A stretch of DNA of 46,627 bases, taken from contig NZ_MUMH01000036.1 of the NCBI RefSeq assembly GCF_002155965.1, positions 1 through 46,627 of the forward strand, in the 5' to 3' direction. The notes beneath the pieces are model-generated. The model made no database searches and was not told the origin of the DNA. It saw only the letters and a list, made by a program, of their open reading frames with translations. Position numbers and translations under genes: made by a program. Positions 19,122 to 27,913 of the stretch are shown here, piece by piece. Origin of the DNA: Allokutzneria sp. NRRL B-24872. Lineage in GTDB: Bacteria; Actinomycetota; Actinomycetes; Mycobacteriales; Pseudonocardiaceae. The number at the start of each line of letters is the position of its first letter. The stretch's first letter is position 1.

Positions 19122-19162
19122 ACGGCCACATCGTGATCACGCAGTGTTCACGGTGTGGCCGT
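19122..19162 (+). terminator. Hairpin after serC
   Basis: ACGGCCACA (19122-19130) and TGTGGCCGT (19154-19162) form a perfect 9-bp stem starting 18 nt past the serC stop. A 10-bp palindrome CGTGATCACG lies in the loop. Confidence 0.6.
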
Positions 19163-19242
19163 TTCGGCTTCGTATCGTCACGAGATCAAAGATGCGTAAC
19201 CCCTTGCGCTTCGGGCAAGATCGCATGGGGAAGAGACATGAG

Positions 19243-19280
19243 TGTCGGCGCGCCTACGCCGTCAAGTAGGCACGCCGACA
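19243..19280 (+). other. Long hairpin in the sepH leader
   Basis: Arms 19243-19257 (TGTCGGCGCGCCTAC) and 19266-19280 pair over 15 positions with one mismatch around an 8-nt loop. A smaller hairpin, CCTC-TAGC-GAGG, follows at about 19289-19300, shortly before the sepH ribosome-binding site. These may be leader RNA structure or a second terminator. Confidence 0.5.
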
Positions 19281-19323
19281 TACCGTGACCTCTAGCGAGG
19301 TGAAGTAAATCGGGGAGGCAGTG

Positions 19324-20280
19324 ATGCGAGCGCTGCGAGTCGTCGGGCTCGGCGAGGACGGTCAGACCGTCGTGCTGGAGGACGCGGAACGTGGTGAGCG
19401 CTTCACGCTGCCCGCTGACGACCGGCTGCGCGCCGCCGCCCGCGGAGACCTGCCCAAGCTCGGCCAGGCCCAGATCGAGCTGGAGAGCCAGCTGCGGCCC
19501 CGGGAGATCCAGGCCCGCATCCGCGGCGGCGAGTCCATCGACCAGCTGGCCGCGTCGGCGGGGATCGACCCGCAGCGCGTCGAGCGCTTCGCCTACCCCG
19601 TTCTGCTGGAACGCTCGCGCACGGCCGAGCTGGCCCAGCGCGCCCACCCGGTCCGCGAGGACGGCCCCGACGTGCAGACCCTCGGCGAGGTCGTCGCGCA
19701 CGCCTTCAGCCTGCGCGGCCAGGACCACGAGTCGGGCAGCTGGGACTCCTGGCGCGGCGAGGACGGCAAGTGGGTCGTCCAGCTGCTGTGGCGGGCCGGC
19801 CGCTCGGACATCCGCGCGCACTGGATCTTCCACCCCGGAGCGCACGGCGGCACGGTCACGCCGCTGGACGAGCACGCCGCCGACCTGATCGACCCGACGC
19901 CCAACCGCTCGCTGCGCACGGTGCGGCCGGTGACCCAGCTGGCCCGGCAGGCGCTGGAGTTGGACGAGTCGCACGGCCCGCTGGAGCAGTCGCTGCTGCT
20001 GCCGCCCGCCGTCGAGGCGGACCCGGCTCCCCCTGCACCGCAGGAGCCGACCGGACACGGCCGCTACCAGCCGGAACCGCTGCCCGCGGAGATGGACCCG
20101 GGTCCGGCCGCCGAGACCGGTGAGCCCGAGCAGGCGGTCAGCACGGAGGTCGAGGAGCCTCAGCCCGAGGCCGATCGGCGCGCCGAGCCCGCCGCCGCCC
20201 GCAAGGGTGGCAGGAAGAACCACCCGATCGTCCCCTCGTGGGAGGACGTCCTGCTCGGCGTCCGCTCGCAGCGCGGCTAG
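19324..20280 (+). CDS. sepH: SepH-type cell division protein
   Basis: Actinobacterial FtsZ-binding protein that promotes Z-ring assembly. The 318-residue protein has the conserved N-terminal DUF3071 region (about residues 1-175), including LRPREIQARIRGGESIDQLA, a helix-turn-helix-like segment, and a WDSWRGEDGKW strand. A long low-complexity Pro/Glu/Ala linker (about 220-295) leads to a conserved tail, HPIVPSWEDVLLGVRSQR, the C-terminal motif of SepH. ATG 19324 is preferred over GTG 19321 because GGGGAGG stands 5 nt before it. Placement after serC matches Rv0883c. Confidence 0.92.
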   Translation: MRALRVVGLGEDGQTVVLEDAERGERFTLPADDRLRAAARGDLPKLGQAQIELESQLRPREIQARIRGGESIDQLAASAGIDPQRVERFAYPVLLERSRTAELAQRAHPVREDGPDVQTLGEVVAHAFSLRGQDHESGSWDSWRGEDGKWVVQLLWRAGRSDIRAHWIFHPGAHGGTVTPLDEHAADLIDPTPNRSLRTVRPVTQLARQALELDESHGPLEQSLLLPPAVEADPAPPAPQEPTGHGRYQPEPLPAEMDPGPAAETGEPEQAVSTEVEEPQPEADRRAEPAAARKGGRKNHPIVPSWEDVLLGVRSQRG

Positions 20281-20300
20281 CGCCGAGGCACCACGGACAC

Positions 20301-20335
20301 CAGGGCCCCTGTCGGATCTCCCGGCGGGGGCCCTG
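20301..20335 (+). terminator. Terminator after sepH
   Basis: CAGGGCCCC (20301-20309) pairs perfectly with GGGGCCCTG (20327-20335), starting 20 nt past the sepH stop and ahead of the convergent marR end. Confidence 0.7.
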
Positions 20336-20351
20336 CCGTTGCTGGCGCTGG

Positions 20352-20816
20352 TCAGGCTCGGATGCGGTCGACCATCGCGGAGAAGCGCGGTTCGGCGGCG
20401 GCGCGGTCCAGCTCCGCGGTCAGCACCACCTCGTAGGTGAGCACGGCGCGCTCGCACACCGAGCGTCCGCGCTCGGTGACCTCGGTGCACACGCCCCTGC
20501 GGTCGGTCTCGCAGAGCTTGCGGGTGGTCAGCCCTGCCCGCTCCAACCGCGCGACGAGCCTGCTGATCGAGCTCTGGTTGAGCCCGACGGCGTCGGCGAG
20601 GTCCTGCATCCGCAGGTAGCCGAGGTCGCTCTCGGCGAGGGCGCACACCGCGCGGTACTCGGACAGGCTCAGGCCGTAACCGCGTTGCAGCGCGCGTTCC
20701 AGCGCCGCCTCGATCTGCCCGAACAAGGCTGTGAGGGTGGACCACAGCTCTCGGTCCGCCGGGATCGGCGGCAACAACACCGGCATGGCTCGTTGTGCGA
20801 ACACCGACTCACTCAC
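20352..20816 (-). CDS. MarR-family transcriptional regulator
   Basis: A 154-residue winged-helix repressor. Helices around LSLSEYRAVCALAESDLG lead to the recognition segment MQDLADAVGLNQSSISRLVARLERAGL (split at about residues 71-97), then the wing KLCETDRRGVCTEVTERG. It sits where M. tuberculosis has Rv0880. It is divergent from the ABC exporter pair across 344 nt, and repression of that exporter is the simplest model. GTG 20816 is the longest start; AAGG lies too close to it, so GTG 20804 is also possible. Confidence 0.88.
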   Translation of the reverse strand: MSESVFAQRAMPVLLPPIPADRELWSTLTALFGQIEAALERALQRGYGLSLSEYRAVCALAESDLGYLRMQDLADAVGLNQSSISRLVARLERAGLTTRKLCETDRRGVCTEVTERGRSVCERAVLTYEVVLTAELDRAAAEPRFSAMVDRIRA

Positions 20817-21160
20817 CTTCTGCTGCCGTTATGGAAACGTCACCGCCACCAGTTCACCGCACGCGCCGCGCTCGCGCCTCCGACTGGAGGTCTACTTCTG
20901 CATGCCCCGGTGAGGTATTGCGCGAAAGCACCCCGCTCTAGTAGTCGGCCCGCCGAACTGCTCGTTCGGATGATCGGGATGCCTGCGGAGCGTGCCCGCG
21001 CGAACACGCGAAAATGAACCCGAATACGCACGTGCGCCCATTGATCAAGCACCCGCGAAGGGGGCGCCGCGTGCGTGCGGTCGGCGGAAAACCAGATGAC
21101 CACACGCCGCCGTTGGTCGTAGCGTCGCTGGTTCGAGCCAGACGCTAGGGGGATGTTCCG
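20817..21160. other. Divergent promoter region, MarR regulator and ABC exporter
   Basis: No ORF of note in these 344 nt. A short palindrome TTGATCAA lies near 21040. An inverted repeat AGCGTC (21121-21126) / GACGCT (21141-21146) just ahead of the exporter start could be an operator or a leader hairpin. I could not single out promoters. Confidence 0.5.
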
Positions 21161-22930
21161 GTGAGCGACCGGGGATCGACACTGAAAGAACTGCGAAGGC
21201 TGATTCCCTACTACCGAGCATCCCGGCTCCCCCTCCTCGTCGCGGGGATCTGCGCGCTCGGCGCCATGATGGCGGGGCTGACCATCCCGCTGGTGACGCA
21301 GAAGATCATCGACGGGCCGGTGCGCACCGGGGACACCGTCGGCCTGTTCTGGCTGGTGCTGCTCGTGTTCGGGCTCGGGCTGGCCGAGGCCGGTCTGCTG
21401 TTCGCGCGGCGGCAACTCTCCGCCCCGCCGAACAACCGGGCCGAGGCGGGGATGCGCGCGGCCCTCTACGCGCACCTGCAACGCCTGCCGCTGGGCTTCC
21501 ACGACCGCTGGCAGTCCGGCCAGCTGCTCTCGCGCGGGGTCGACGACGTCGCGACCATCCGCCGCTTCATGACCTTCACGCTGATCTACCTGGTGATCAA
21601 CTCCACCACGATCGTCGTGGGCCTGGTGATCATGTACACGCTCGCGCCGCTGCTCGGCGTCGCCGTGACGGTGTGCCTGCTGCCGCTGGTGGTGAGCAGC
21701 TACTTCTACGAGACCCGCTACCGCGTGGTGGCGCGGAGGGCGCAGGACCAGGCCGGTGACCTCGCCACCACGGTGGAGGAGTCCGTGCTGGGTGTGCGGG
21801 TGCTCAAGGCCTTCGGCCGGGGGAAGCACCTGCGCGCGCACTACCTCAGGCAGGCGGCCGACCTCCGGGAATCAGGTCTGCGCAAGCTCGCCGTGCTCGC
21901 GCTCATCTGGGCGGTGATCATCGCGCTCCCGGGCCTGGCGATCGCCGCTCAGCTCGGCGTCGGCGCCCACGGCATCGCCACCGGCAGCATCACGCTGGGC
22001 ACCCTGGTCGCCGCGGTCACCCTCACCACCTTCCTCACGTGGCCGGTGGAGTCGCTGGGGTGGTTCCTCGCCGAGATGAACTCCGCCGCCGCGGCGTGCG
22101 AGCGCTTCGGCGAGGTCGCGGACACGAAGCCGAGCGTCACCGACCCCGCTCACCCCGAGCAGCTGGCGAACCCGGTGCGCGGCGAGGTCCGCTTCGAGGG
22201 CGTGCGCATGCGCTACCCCGGCGCGGAAACCGACGTTCTGTCCACAGTGGACTTGACGCTGCACCCCGGGGAGACCGTCGCCCTCGTCGGCGCCACGGGA
22301 TGCGGCAAGACCACGCTGACCTCCTTGGTGCCGCGCTTCTACGACGTCTCCGCCGGGCGGATCACGTTGGACGGCAAGGACATCCGCACGCTCGCGCTGC
22401 ACGAGCTGCGTGGGCGGGTCGCGGTGGCCTTCGAGGAGGCCGTGCTGTTCTCCGCGACCGTGCGGGAAAACGTGGCCATGGGCACCGACCGGCCGACGAC
22501 GGAGGAGGAGGTCCGCGAGGCGCTGCGGGTGGCGAACGCGGAGGACTTCGTCGACGCGCTGCCGCAGGGCCTGGACACACCGATCGGCGAGCAGGGGTTG
22601 TCGCTGTCCGGCGGTCAACGCCAACGGCTCGCCCTGGCGCGCGCGGTGATCGGCCGACCGGCGGTGCTGGTGCTCGACGACCCGTTGTCCGCGCTGGACG
22701 TGCACACCGAAGCCGAGGTCGAGCAGGCGCTGCGCCGCGTTCTGCACGGCGTCACCGCGCTCGTGGTGGCGCACCGCCCGAGCACCGTGCAGCTCGCTGA
22801 CCGCGTCGCCGTGCTGCACGAGGGCCGCATCGTGGCGACGGGGACGCACCGCGAGCTGTTGGACTCCTCGACCGTCTACCGCACCCTTCTGTCCACAATG
22901 GACGAACCCGTGGAGGTGACCGCGCGATGA
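21161..22930 (+). CDS. ABC exporter subunit A, degenerate catalytic site
   Basis: Fused membrane plus ATPase half-transporter, 589 residues, of the MDR/lipid-exporter type. Six membrane segments fill residues 20-310. The ATPase domain has Walker A GATGCGKTT (about 378-386), signature LSGGQRQR and Walker B VLVLDDP, where Asp507 replaces the catalytic Glu. The Q-loop reads FEEAVLF, so its Gln is also changed. Such defects mark the non-hydrolysing site of heterodimeric exporters like TM287/288. The partner is encoded next, coupled by an ATGA overlap. The substrate is unknown. Confidence 0.92.
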   Translation: MSDRGSTLKELRRLIPYYRASRLPLLVAGICALGAMMAGLTIPLVTQKIIDGPVRTGDTVGLFWLVLLVFGLGLAEAGLLFARRQLSAPPNNRAEAGMRAALYAHLQRLPLGFHDRWQSGQLLSRGVDDVATIRRFMTFTLIYLVINSTTIVVGLVIMYTLAPLLGVAVTVCLLPLVVSSYFYETRYRVVARRAQDQAGDLATTVEESVLGVRVLKAFGRGKHLRAHYLRQAADLRESGLRKLAVLALIWAVIIALPGLAIAAQLGVGAHGIATGSITLGTLVAAVTLTTFLTWPVESLGWFLAEMNSAAAACERFGEVADTKPSVTDPAHPEQLANPVRGEVRFEGVRMRYPGAETDVLSTVDLTLHPGETVALVGATGCGKTTLTSLVPRFYDVSAGRITLDGKDIRTLALHELRGRVAVAFEEAVLFSATVRENVAMGTDRPTTEEEVREALRVANAEDFVDALPQGLDTPIGEQGLSLSGGQRQRLALARAVIGRPAVLVLDDPLSALDVHTEAEVEQALRRVLHGVTALVVAHRPSTVQLADRVAVLHEGRIVATGTHRELLDSSTVYRTLLSTMDEPVEVTAR

Positions 22931-24699
22931 CGCGCCCACTGGAGATCGAGGCCGAGCCGGGCCGCGCGCGCAAGCTGCTCGGCTCGCTGCTCCGGCCGCA
23001 CCGGGCGAAGGCGATCGTCGCGATGCTGTTGGTGCTGGCGGAGAACGCGGTGCACCTCGCGGGCCCGCTGCTGATCGCGGGCGCGCTCGACATCGGCGTT
23101 CCCGCCGCGGTGCGCGGGAATCCGACACCGATCGCGTGGTTCGTCGCGGGCTACGCGGTCAGTTCGCTGCTCACCGCCGGGCTGCGGTGGGGCTTCCTGA
23201 TGACGTCCGGGCGGATCGGCCAGGACGTGCTGATCGACCTGCGCGGCAGGCTGTTCACCCACTCGCAGCGGCTGTCGCTGTCCTTCCACCAGTCCTACAC
23301 CTCCGGCAAGATGATCGCGCGCGCCACCAGCGACATCGACACGCTCAGCGACCTGATCGACGAGGGCCTGGACGGGCTGATCTCCTCGGTGCTGACCGTG
23401 GTCGGCGTGACCGTGCTGATGCTGTCGCTGGACCACCGGCTGGCGCTGATCGTGCTCGCGGGCTTCGTGCCGCTGGTCCTCGCGACGCTGGCCTTCCGCA
23501 AGGCCTCCGCCGTCTGCTACCGCCGCACCAGGACCGAGATCGCCAAGGTGATCACACAGTTCACCGAGACGATGACGGGCATCCGCGCGGTGCAGGCCTA
23601 CCGGCGCGAGGAGGCGAACGCGAAGGTCCTCGACGAGCACAACGACGGCTACCGCGTCGCGCAGAACCGCGCGACGTGGGTGCTCGGCGTGTACCTGATC
23701 ACGCTGCGCCTCGTCGGCTCGCTGTCCTTCGTGATCGTGCTCGCGGTCGGCGCGTGGCTGGCGTCGGCGGAGAGCCTCGCGGTCGGCGTGCTGGCGGCGT
23801 TCCTCATCTACGTGCGCCTGTTCTACGACCCGCTGGAGCAGCTCGGCAACTTCCTCAACACCTACGCCTCCGCCAACGCGGCGCTGGAGAAGATCTCCGG
23901 CGTGCTGGCCCAGGAGCCCGGTGTTCCCGAGCCCGCGCGGCCGACGCCGCTGCCCTCCGCGCGCGGTGAGCTGCGGATGTCGTCGGTGTCCTTCCGGTAC
24001 TCCGGCGAGACGCCGATCGTGCTCTCCGGCATGGACCTCCGGGTGCCCGCGGGGCAGACGCTCGCGGTGGTCGGCGCGACGGGGGCCGGGAAGTCCTCGC
24101 TGGTCAAACTGTTCGCCAGGTTCTACGACCCGGAGGCGGGCGTGGTCTCCCTCGACGGCGTCGACCTGCGCGAGCTCAGCGACGAGGACCTGCGGCGCGC
24201 GGTGGTGATGGTGACGCAGGAATCGTTCCTGTTCACCGGCTCCGTCGCGGAGAACATCGCGCTGGGCAAACCTTCAGCGCAGCGTTCGGAGATCGAGGCG
24301 GCGGCGAGTGCGGTCGGCGCGGACAGCTTCATTTCGACCTTACCCGAGGGGTACGACACCGACGTGAACAAGCACGGCAGCCGCCTCTCCGCGGGGCAGC
24401 GGCAGCTCGTCGCGTTCGCGCGGGCGTTCCTCGCCGACCCGGCCGTGCTCATCCTCGACGAAGCGACGTCCAGTTTGGACATTCCGACGGAGCGGGCCGT
24501 TCAGGACGCGCTGGAGACCGTGCTCCGCGACCGGACCGCGGTGATCATCGCGCACCGGTTGTCCACGGTGCTGATCGCGGACCGCGTGCTGGTGATGGAG
24601 CGCGGCGAGATCACCGAGGACGGCTCGCCGGAGGAACTGCTCGGCCGTGGTGGGGAGTTCGCCTCACTGCACTCCGCCTGGACGGCGTCACTGGCCTGA
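22927..24699 (+). CDS. ABC exporter subunit B, catalytically intact
   Basis: Second half of the heterodimeric exporter, 590 residues. Six membrane segments (about 35-320) precede an ATPase domain with Walker A GATGAGKSS, Q-loop VTQESFLF, Walker B VLILDEATSSLD with the catalytic Glu512, and the switch His in IIAHRLST. The signature reads LSAGQRQL rather than LSGGQ, which is the expected weak signature facing the degenerate Walker B of the partner. Start and stop overlap by ATGA. A MarR gene is divergent upstream. Drug, lipid or peptide export are all possible. Confidence 0.93.
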   Translation: MTRPLEIEAEPGRARKLLGSLLRPHRAKAIVAMLLVLAENAVHLAGPLLIAGALDIGVPAAVRGNPTPIAWFVAGYAVSSLLTAGLRWGFLMTSGRIGQDVLIDLRGRLFTHSQRLSLSFHQSYTSGKMIARATSDIDTLSDLIDEGLDGLISSVLTVVGVTVLMLSLDHRLALIVLAGFVPLVLATLAFRKASAVCYRRTRTEIAKVITQFTETMTGIRAVQAYRREEANAKVLDEHNDGYRVAQNRATWVLGVYLITLRLVGSLSFVIVLAVGAWLASAESLAVGVLAAFLIYVRLFYDPLEQLGNFLNTYASANAALEKISGVLAQEPGVPEPARPTPLPSARGELRMSSVSFRYSGETPIVLSGMDLRVPAGQTLAVVGATGAGKSSLVKLFARFYDPEAGVVSLDGVDLRELSDEDLRRAVVMVTQESFLFTGSVAENIALGKPSAQRSEIEAAASAVGADSFISTLPEGYDTDVNKHGSRLSAGQRQLVAFARAFLADPAVLILDEATSSLDIPTERAVQDALETVLRDRTAVIIAHRLSTVLIADRVLVMERGEITEDGSPEELLGRGGEFASLHSAWTASLA

Positions 24700-24708
24700 G
24701 GGCGCGGG

Positions 24709-25302
24709 CTAGCCCAGCAGCAGGGCCAGCGTCAGGGCCAGCCAGGCGGAGAGCAGCCCGGCGGTGGCGCCGAGCGCGACCCACCGCCAGACCGGGACCG
24801 CCTTGGACAGCCACAGCGAGGGCGCCAGTCCTGCGGCGATCAGCACGTTGGCGCCGAGGGCGAACCACGGGCTGGCCTCGGCGAGACCGCTGGACAGGGC
24901 GATGATCACGCAGAGCACGAGCACGGCGACGAAGAGGCTCACGGTCAGCCCCGTCGCCCACGGGGTCGGTTCGCCGATCGGCACCGGGGGCGGCGGGACC
25001 GCGAGGCGCGCCCTCGGCACGTCGACGGTCTCGGTGCCTCCACCGATCGGGTCGCGGTAGCGGACCGGAACGCCCAGCAGCGCCGCGATCCGCCCGGCGA
25101 GCAGGCGGCCCCGGTGGGTGATCAACTCCAGTGCCGGGCCGTCCTCCCCGTGCGGGGGCGGGGAAACCTGGCGCGCGACGGAGGCCCACTCGTGCAGGGC
25201 GGAGACCAGGGCGGCGGGCAGCGCGAGGTCGGCAGGGTCCAGCGCGCGCCCCTCGCCGGCTCGGACGAGGACCGCCCGCCCCTGGTCCGCGCGCAGCTCC
25301 AC
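24709..25302 (-). CDS. DUF2537 membrane protein
   Basis: From GTG 25302 the protein has 197 residues: a soluble N-terminal part (1-105, starting VELRADQGRAVLVRAGEGRA) and four membrane segments in the second half (around VSLFVAVLVLCVIIALSSGL, FALGANVLIAAGLAPSLWL, WRWVALGATAGLLSAWLALT). It corresponds to M. tuberculosis Rv0882 in position. The longer upstream frame is rich in Ser and Pro and looks non-coding. Function unknown. Its stop is 9 nt from the convergent exporter stop. The SpoU methylase gene lies 58 nt upstream on the same strand. Confidence 0.75.
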   Translation of the reverse strand: MELRADQGRAVLVRAGEGRALDPADLALPAALVSALHEWASVARQVSPPPHGEDGPALELITHRGRLLAGRIAALLGVPVRYRDPIGGGTETVDVPRARLAVPPPPVPIGEPTPWATGLTVSLFVAVLVLCVIIALSSGLAEASPWFALGANVLIAAGLAPSLWLSKAVPVWRWVALGATAGLLSAWLALTLALLLG

Positions 25303-25360
25303 GGCAGAGGATCTTAGGGCCTTTCGGGTGAACGCCACCGTCGCGGGATCTCTTCGCCCG

Positions 25361-26203
25361 TCAGGAGGACGGGTCAGTTTCCCTTGACGTGTCTTGGATT
25401 CCGATGGCGTAGAAGGCGATCGCGGCGGCCGTGGCGACGTTGAGCGAGTCGACCCCGCCGTACATCGGGATGCGGACGGCCACGTCGGCGGCGGCAATGG
25501 CCTCCTCGGTCAGCCCCGGTCCCTCCGATCCGAGCAGCAACGCGGCCTTGCCCGTGTGCAGCCCCGCGGCGGACAGCGGAACGGAATCCGCGCGAGGGGT
25601 GAGCGCGGCGACCTTGAAACCGTTGTCGCGCAACAGATCCAGGCCAGCGGTCAGATCGTCGAGAAAGGCGAACGGCACTCGCAGCACGTGCCCCATCGAG
25701 ACGCGGACGCTGCGCCGGTAGAGCGGGTCGGAGCATCCAGGTGCGAGCAGCAGGCCGTCGAGGCCGAGCGCGGCGGCGTTGCGGAACAACGAGCCCAGGT
25801 TCTCGTGGTCGCCCACACCCTCCAGCACGGCGAGCCTGCGGGAGCGCGCGACGAGGTCGGTGACCGGCGGCTGCACGGCGCGGTCGGCGCTGGCCAGAAC
25901 GCCGCGGTTGAGGTGGAACCCGACCACCTCGGCCATGATCTCGGCGGTGGTCACGTAGGCGGGGACGTCCAGCGGCGCGAGCTGGTCCCCCAGCGCCTCG
26001 ATCCGGCGCCCGACACCGAGCAGCGCGCGGACCGGGAAGGGCGAGGCGAGCAGGCGTTCGACCACCACGACGCCCTCGGCGATCACCAGCCCCCGGCCGC
26101 CGGGCCGGTCGGGTCGGCGGTCGGCCGTGGACAGGTCGCGGAAGTCGGCCAGCCTCGGGTCGGCCGGGTCGTCGATGGTGATCACGTTCGCCACCTGCGA
26201 CAT
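25361..26203 (-). CDS. SpoU/TrmH-family RNA 2'-O-ribose methyltransferase
   Basis: SPOUT-class methylase that transfers a methyl group from SAM to a ribose 2'-OH in rRNA or tRNA. The 280-residue protein shows motif 1 LGSLFRNAAALGLDGLLLAP (with the catalytic Arg), motif 2 ALLLGSEGPGLTEE and motif 3 RIPMYGGVDSLNVATAAAIA, which form the knotted SAM site. The N-terminal 110 residues are an RNA-binding extension. ATG 26203 starts MSQVANVITIDDP. It sits where M. tuberculosis has Rv0881. The exact RNA target is not known. Confidence 0.9.
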   Translation of the reverse strand: MSQVANVITIDDPADPRLADFRDLSTADRRPDRPGGRGLVIAEGVVVVERLLASPFPVRALLGVGRRIEALGDQLAPLDVPAYVTTAEIMAEVVGFHLNRGVLASADRAVQPPVTDLVARSRRLAVLEGVGDHENLGSLFRNAAALGLDGLLLAPGCSDPLYRRSVRVSMGHVLRVPFAFLDDLTAGLDLLRDNGFKVAALTPRADSVPLSAAGLHTGKAALLLGSEGPGLTEEAIAAADVAVRIPMYGGVDSLNVATAAAIAFYAIGIQDTSRETDPSS

Positions 26204-26413
26204 TGTGCCGTTCTCAGATCCTGGACTACACCGTCCAGTAACAATCTGCGCTTTGCACTTCCTTGACCAGGACTTTGTCACACAATGTCATGTCGATGTG
26301 ACAGAGAGCACCGGTTTGGCCGCTGGTGGCGGGGGAACCGCTATGCGACGGTTGTCGTTCGCTTTGCCGCTGGTGTGCCCCTCGGAAACCAGCCGACCGC
26401 ACGGGAGGGCGGC

Positions 26414-27913
26414 ATGGGTAGGGACGTGTCGGAACGGACGTTCAGCAGGGAGGACCGGCAGCGTTATCGGGAGAAGGTCCAGCGGTGCCTGGACGCGCTC
26501 GCCCGGATGCTCGCCGAGAACCACTTCTCCTTCCCCCGCCAGCAGATGGGCCTGGAGATCGAGCTGAACCTGGTGGACCAGGCGCTCAACCCGGCCATGC
26601 TGAACGCGGTGGTGCTGGAGAAGATCTCCGATCCGCTGTTCACCACAGAGCTCGGCCAGTACAACCTGGAGATCAACGTCCCGCCGCGCCCCCTCGCCGG
26701 GGACGAGGCGCTGGAACTGGAGAACGAGCTGCGCGCGGTCCTGGACGGCGCGGACAGCAAGGCCCACGACGCGGGCGCCAGGATGGTGATGGTCGGCATG
26801 CTGCCGACGCTGCGCGCCGAGCACTTCGACCGGCGGTTCCTGTCCAGCAATCCGCGCTACGGCGTGCTGAACCGGCAGATCCTCGACGAGCGCGGCGAGG
26901 ACATGCTGCTGGACATGGAGGGCGTGCCGATGCCCGGCCGCCCCGGCGAGCGGCTGCGCAGCTACGCCGACTCGATCCTGCCGGAGTCCTCGTGCACGTC
27001 GGTGCAGCTGCACCTGCAGGTCGACCCCGACGACTTCGCCGCGCACTGGAACGCGGCCCAGTGCCTGGCGGGCGTGCAGGTCGCGCTCGCGGCGAACTCC
27101 CCGTTCCTGCTCGGCAAGGCGCTGTGGCAGGAGACCCGCATCCCCATGTTCGAGCAGGCCACCGACACCCGGCCGCAGGAGCTGAAGAACCAGGGCGTCC
27201 GGCCGAGGGTGTGGTTCGGCGAGCGGTGGATCACCTCGATATTCGACCTGTTCGAGGAGAACGCGCGTTACTTCCCCGCGCTGCTCCCGGAGGTCGAGGA
27301 CGAGGACCCGCTGGAGGCGATCGAGGCGGGCAGGGCTCCGCAGCTCGGCGAGCTCCGGCTGCACAACGGCACCATCTGGCGGTGGAACCGGCCGGTCTAC
27401 GACATCGTTGACGGCGTTCCGCACCTGCGCGTGGAGAACCGCGTGCTGCCCGCGGGGCCGACCGTGGTCGACGTGCTGGCCAACGCGGCGTTCTTCTACG
27501 GAGCGCAGCGGGCGTTGTGCGAGCAGGAAAGGCCCATCTGGAGCCAGATGTCCTTCCAGGCCGCCGAGGAGAACTTCTACTCGGGTGCCAGGCACGCCAT
27601 GCAGGCCCAGCTCTACTGGCCGGGCATCGGCTGGATTCCGCCGGACGAGCTGGTGCTGCGGCGACTGCTGCCGATGGCGCACGACGGCCTGCGCGCCTGC
27701 GGTGTCTCCGACGAGGCCCGTGAGCGCTACCTCGGCATCATCGAGCAGCGCTGCGTGACTCGTCGGACCGGTGCGTCGTGGCAGCGTGCAACCGTTGCGC
27801 GCCTTGAGGAACGCGGTCTCAGCCGAGACGCCGCGATCACCGGCATGCTGCAGAGCTACATCGAGCTGATGCACGTCGGCGAACCCGTCCACACCTGGTC
27901 ACTGGGCGCCTAG
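26414..27913 (+). CDS. Glutamate-cysteine ligase family (GCS2) enzyme
   Basis: ATP-dependent carboxylate-amine ligase of the GCS2 fold, 499 residues. The N-terminal [13 protein letters not shown] (about residues 40-52) carries the metal-binding Glu residues, [15 protein letters not shown] follows, and [16 protein letters not shown] and [15 protein letters not shown] are further core strands. Relatives join glutamate to cysteine or another amine; mycothiol-using actinobacteria do not need glutathione, so the true product may differ. ATG 26414 follows GGGAGGG. Its TAG shares the bases CTAG with the stop of the convergent ABC-F gene. Confidence 0.82.
   Translation: MGRDVSERTFSREDRQRYREKVQRCLDALARMLAENHFSFPRQQMGLEIELNLVDQALNPAMLNAVVLEKISDPLFTTELGQYNLEINVPPRPLAGDEALELENELRAVLDGADSKAHDAGARMVMVGMLPTLRAEHFDRRFLSSNPRYGVLNRQILDERGEDMLLDMEGVPMPGRPGERLRSYADSILPESSCTSVQLHLQVDPDDFAAHWNAAQCLAGVQVALAANSPFLLGKALWQETRIPMFEQATDTRPQELKNQGVRPRVWFGERWITSIFDLFEENARYFPALLPEVEDEDPLEAIEAGRAPQLGELRLHNGTIWRWNRPVYDIVDGVPHLRVENRVLPAGPTVVDVLANAAFFYGAQRALCEQERPIWSQMSFQAAEENFYSGARHAMQAQLYWPGIGWIPPDELVLRRLLPMAHDGLRACGVSDEARERYLGIIEQRCVTRRTGASWQRATVARLEERGLSRDAAITGMLQSYIELMHVGEPVHTWSLGA

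Noticed and set aside
21036-21048. TTGATCAA as a MarR operator
   Set aside because: The palindrome is only 8 bp and lacks the wider spacing of typical MarR sites, so it could occur by chance.
21121-21146. tRNA 3' end or attachment site
   Set aside because: CTGG-TTCGAG-CCAG resembles a T-arm, but the stem is 4 bp, the loop is 6 nt, and there is no acceptor stem, anticodon arm or CCA.
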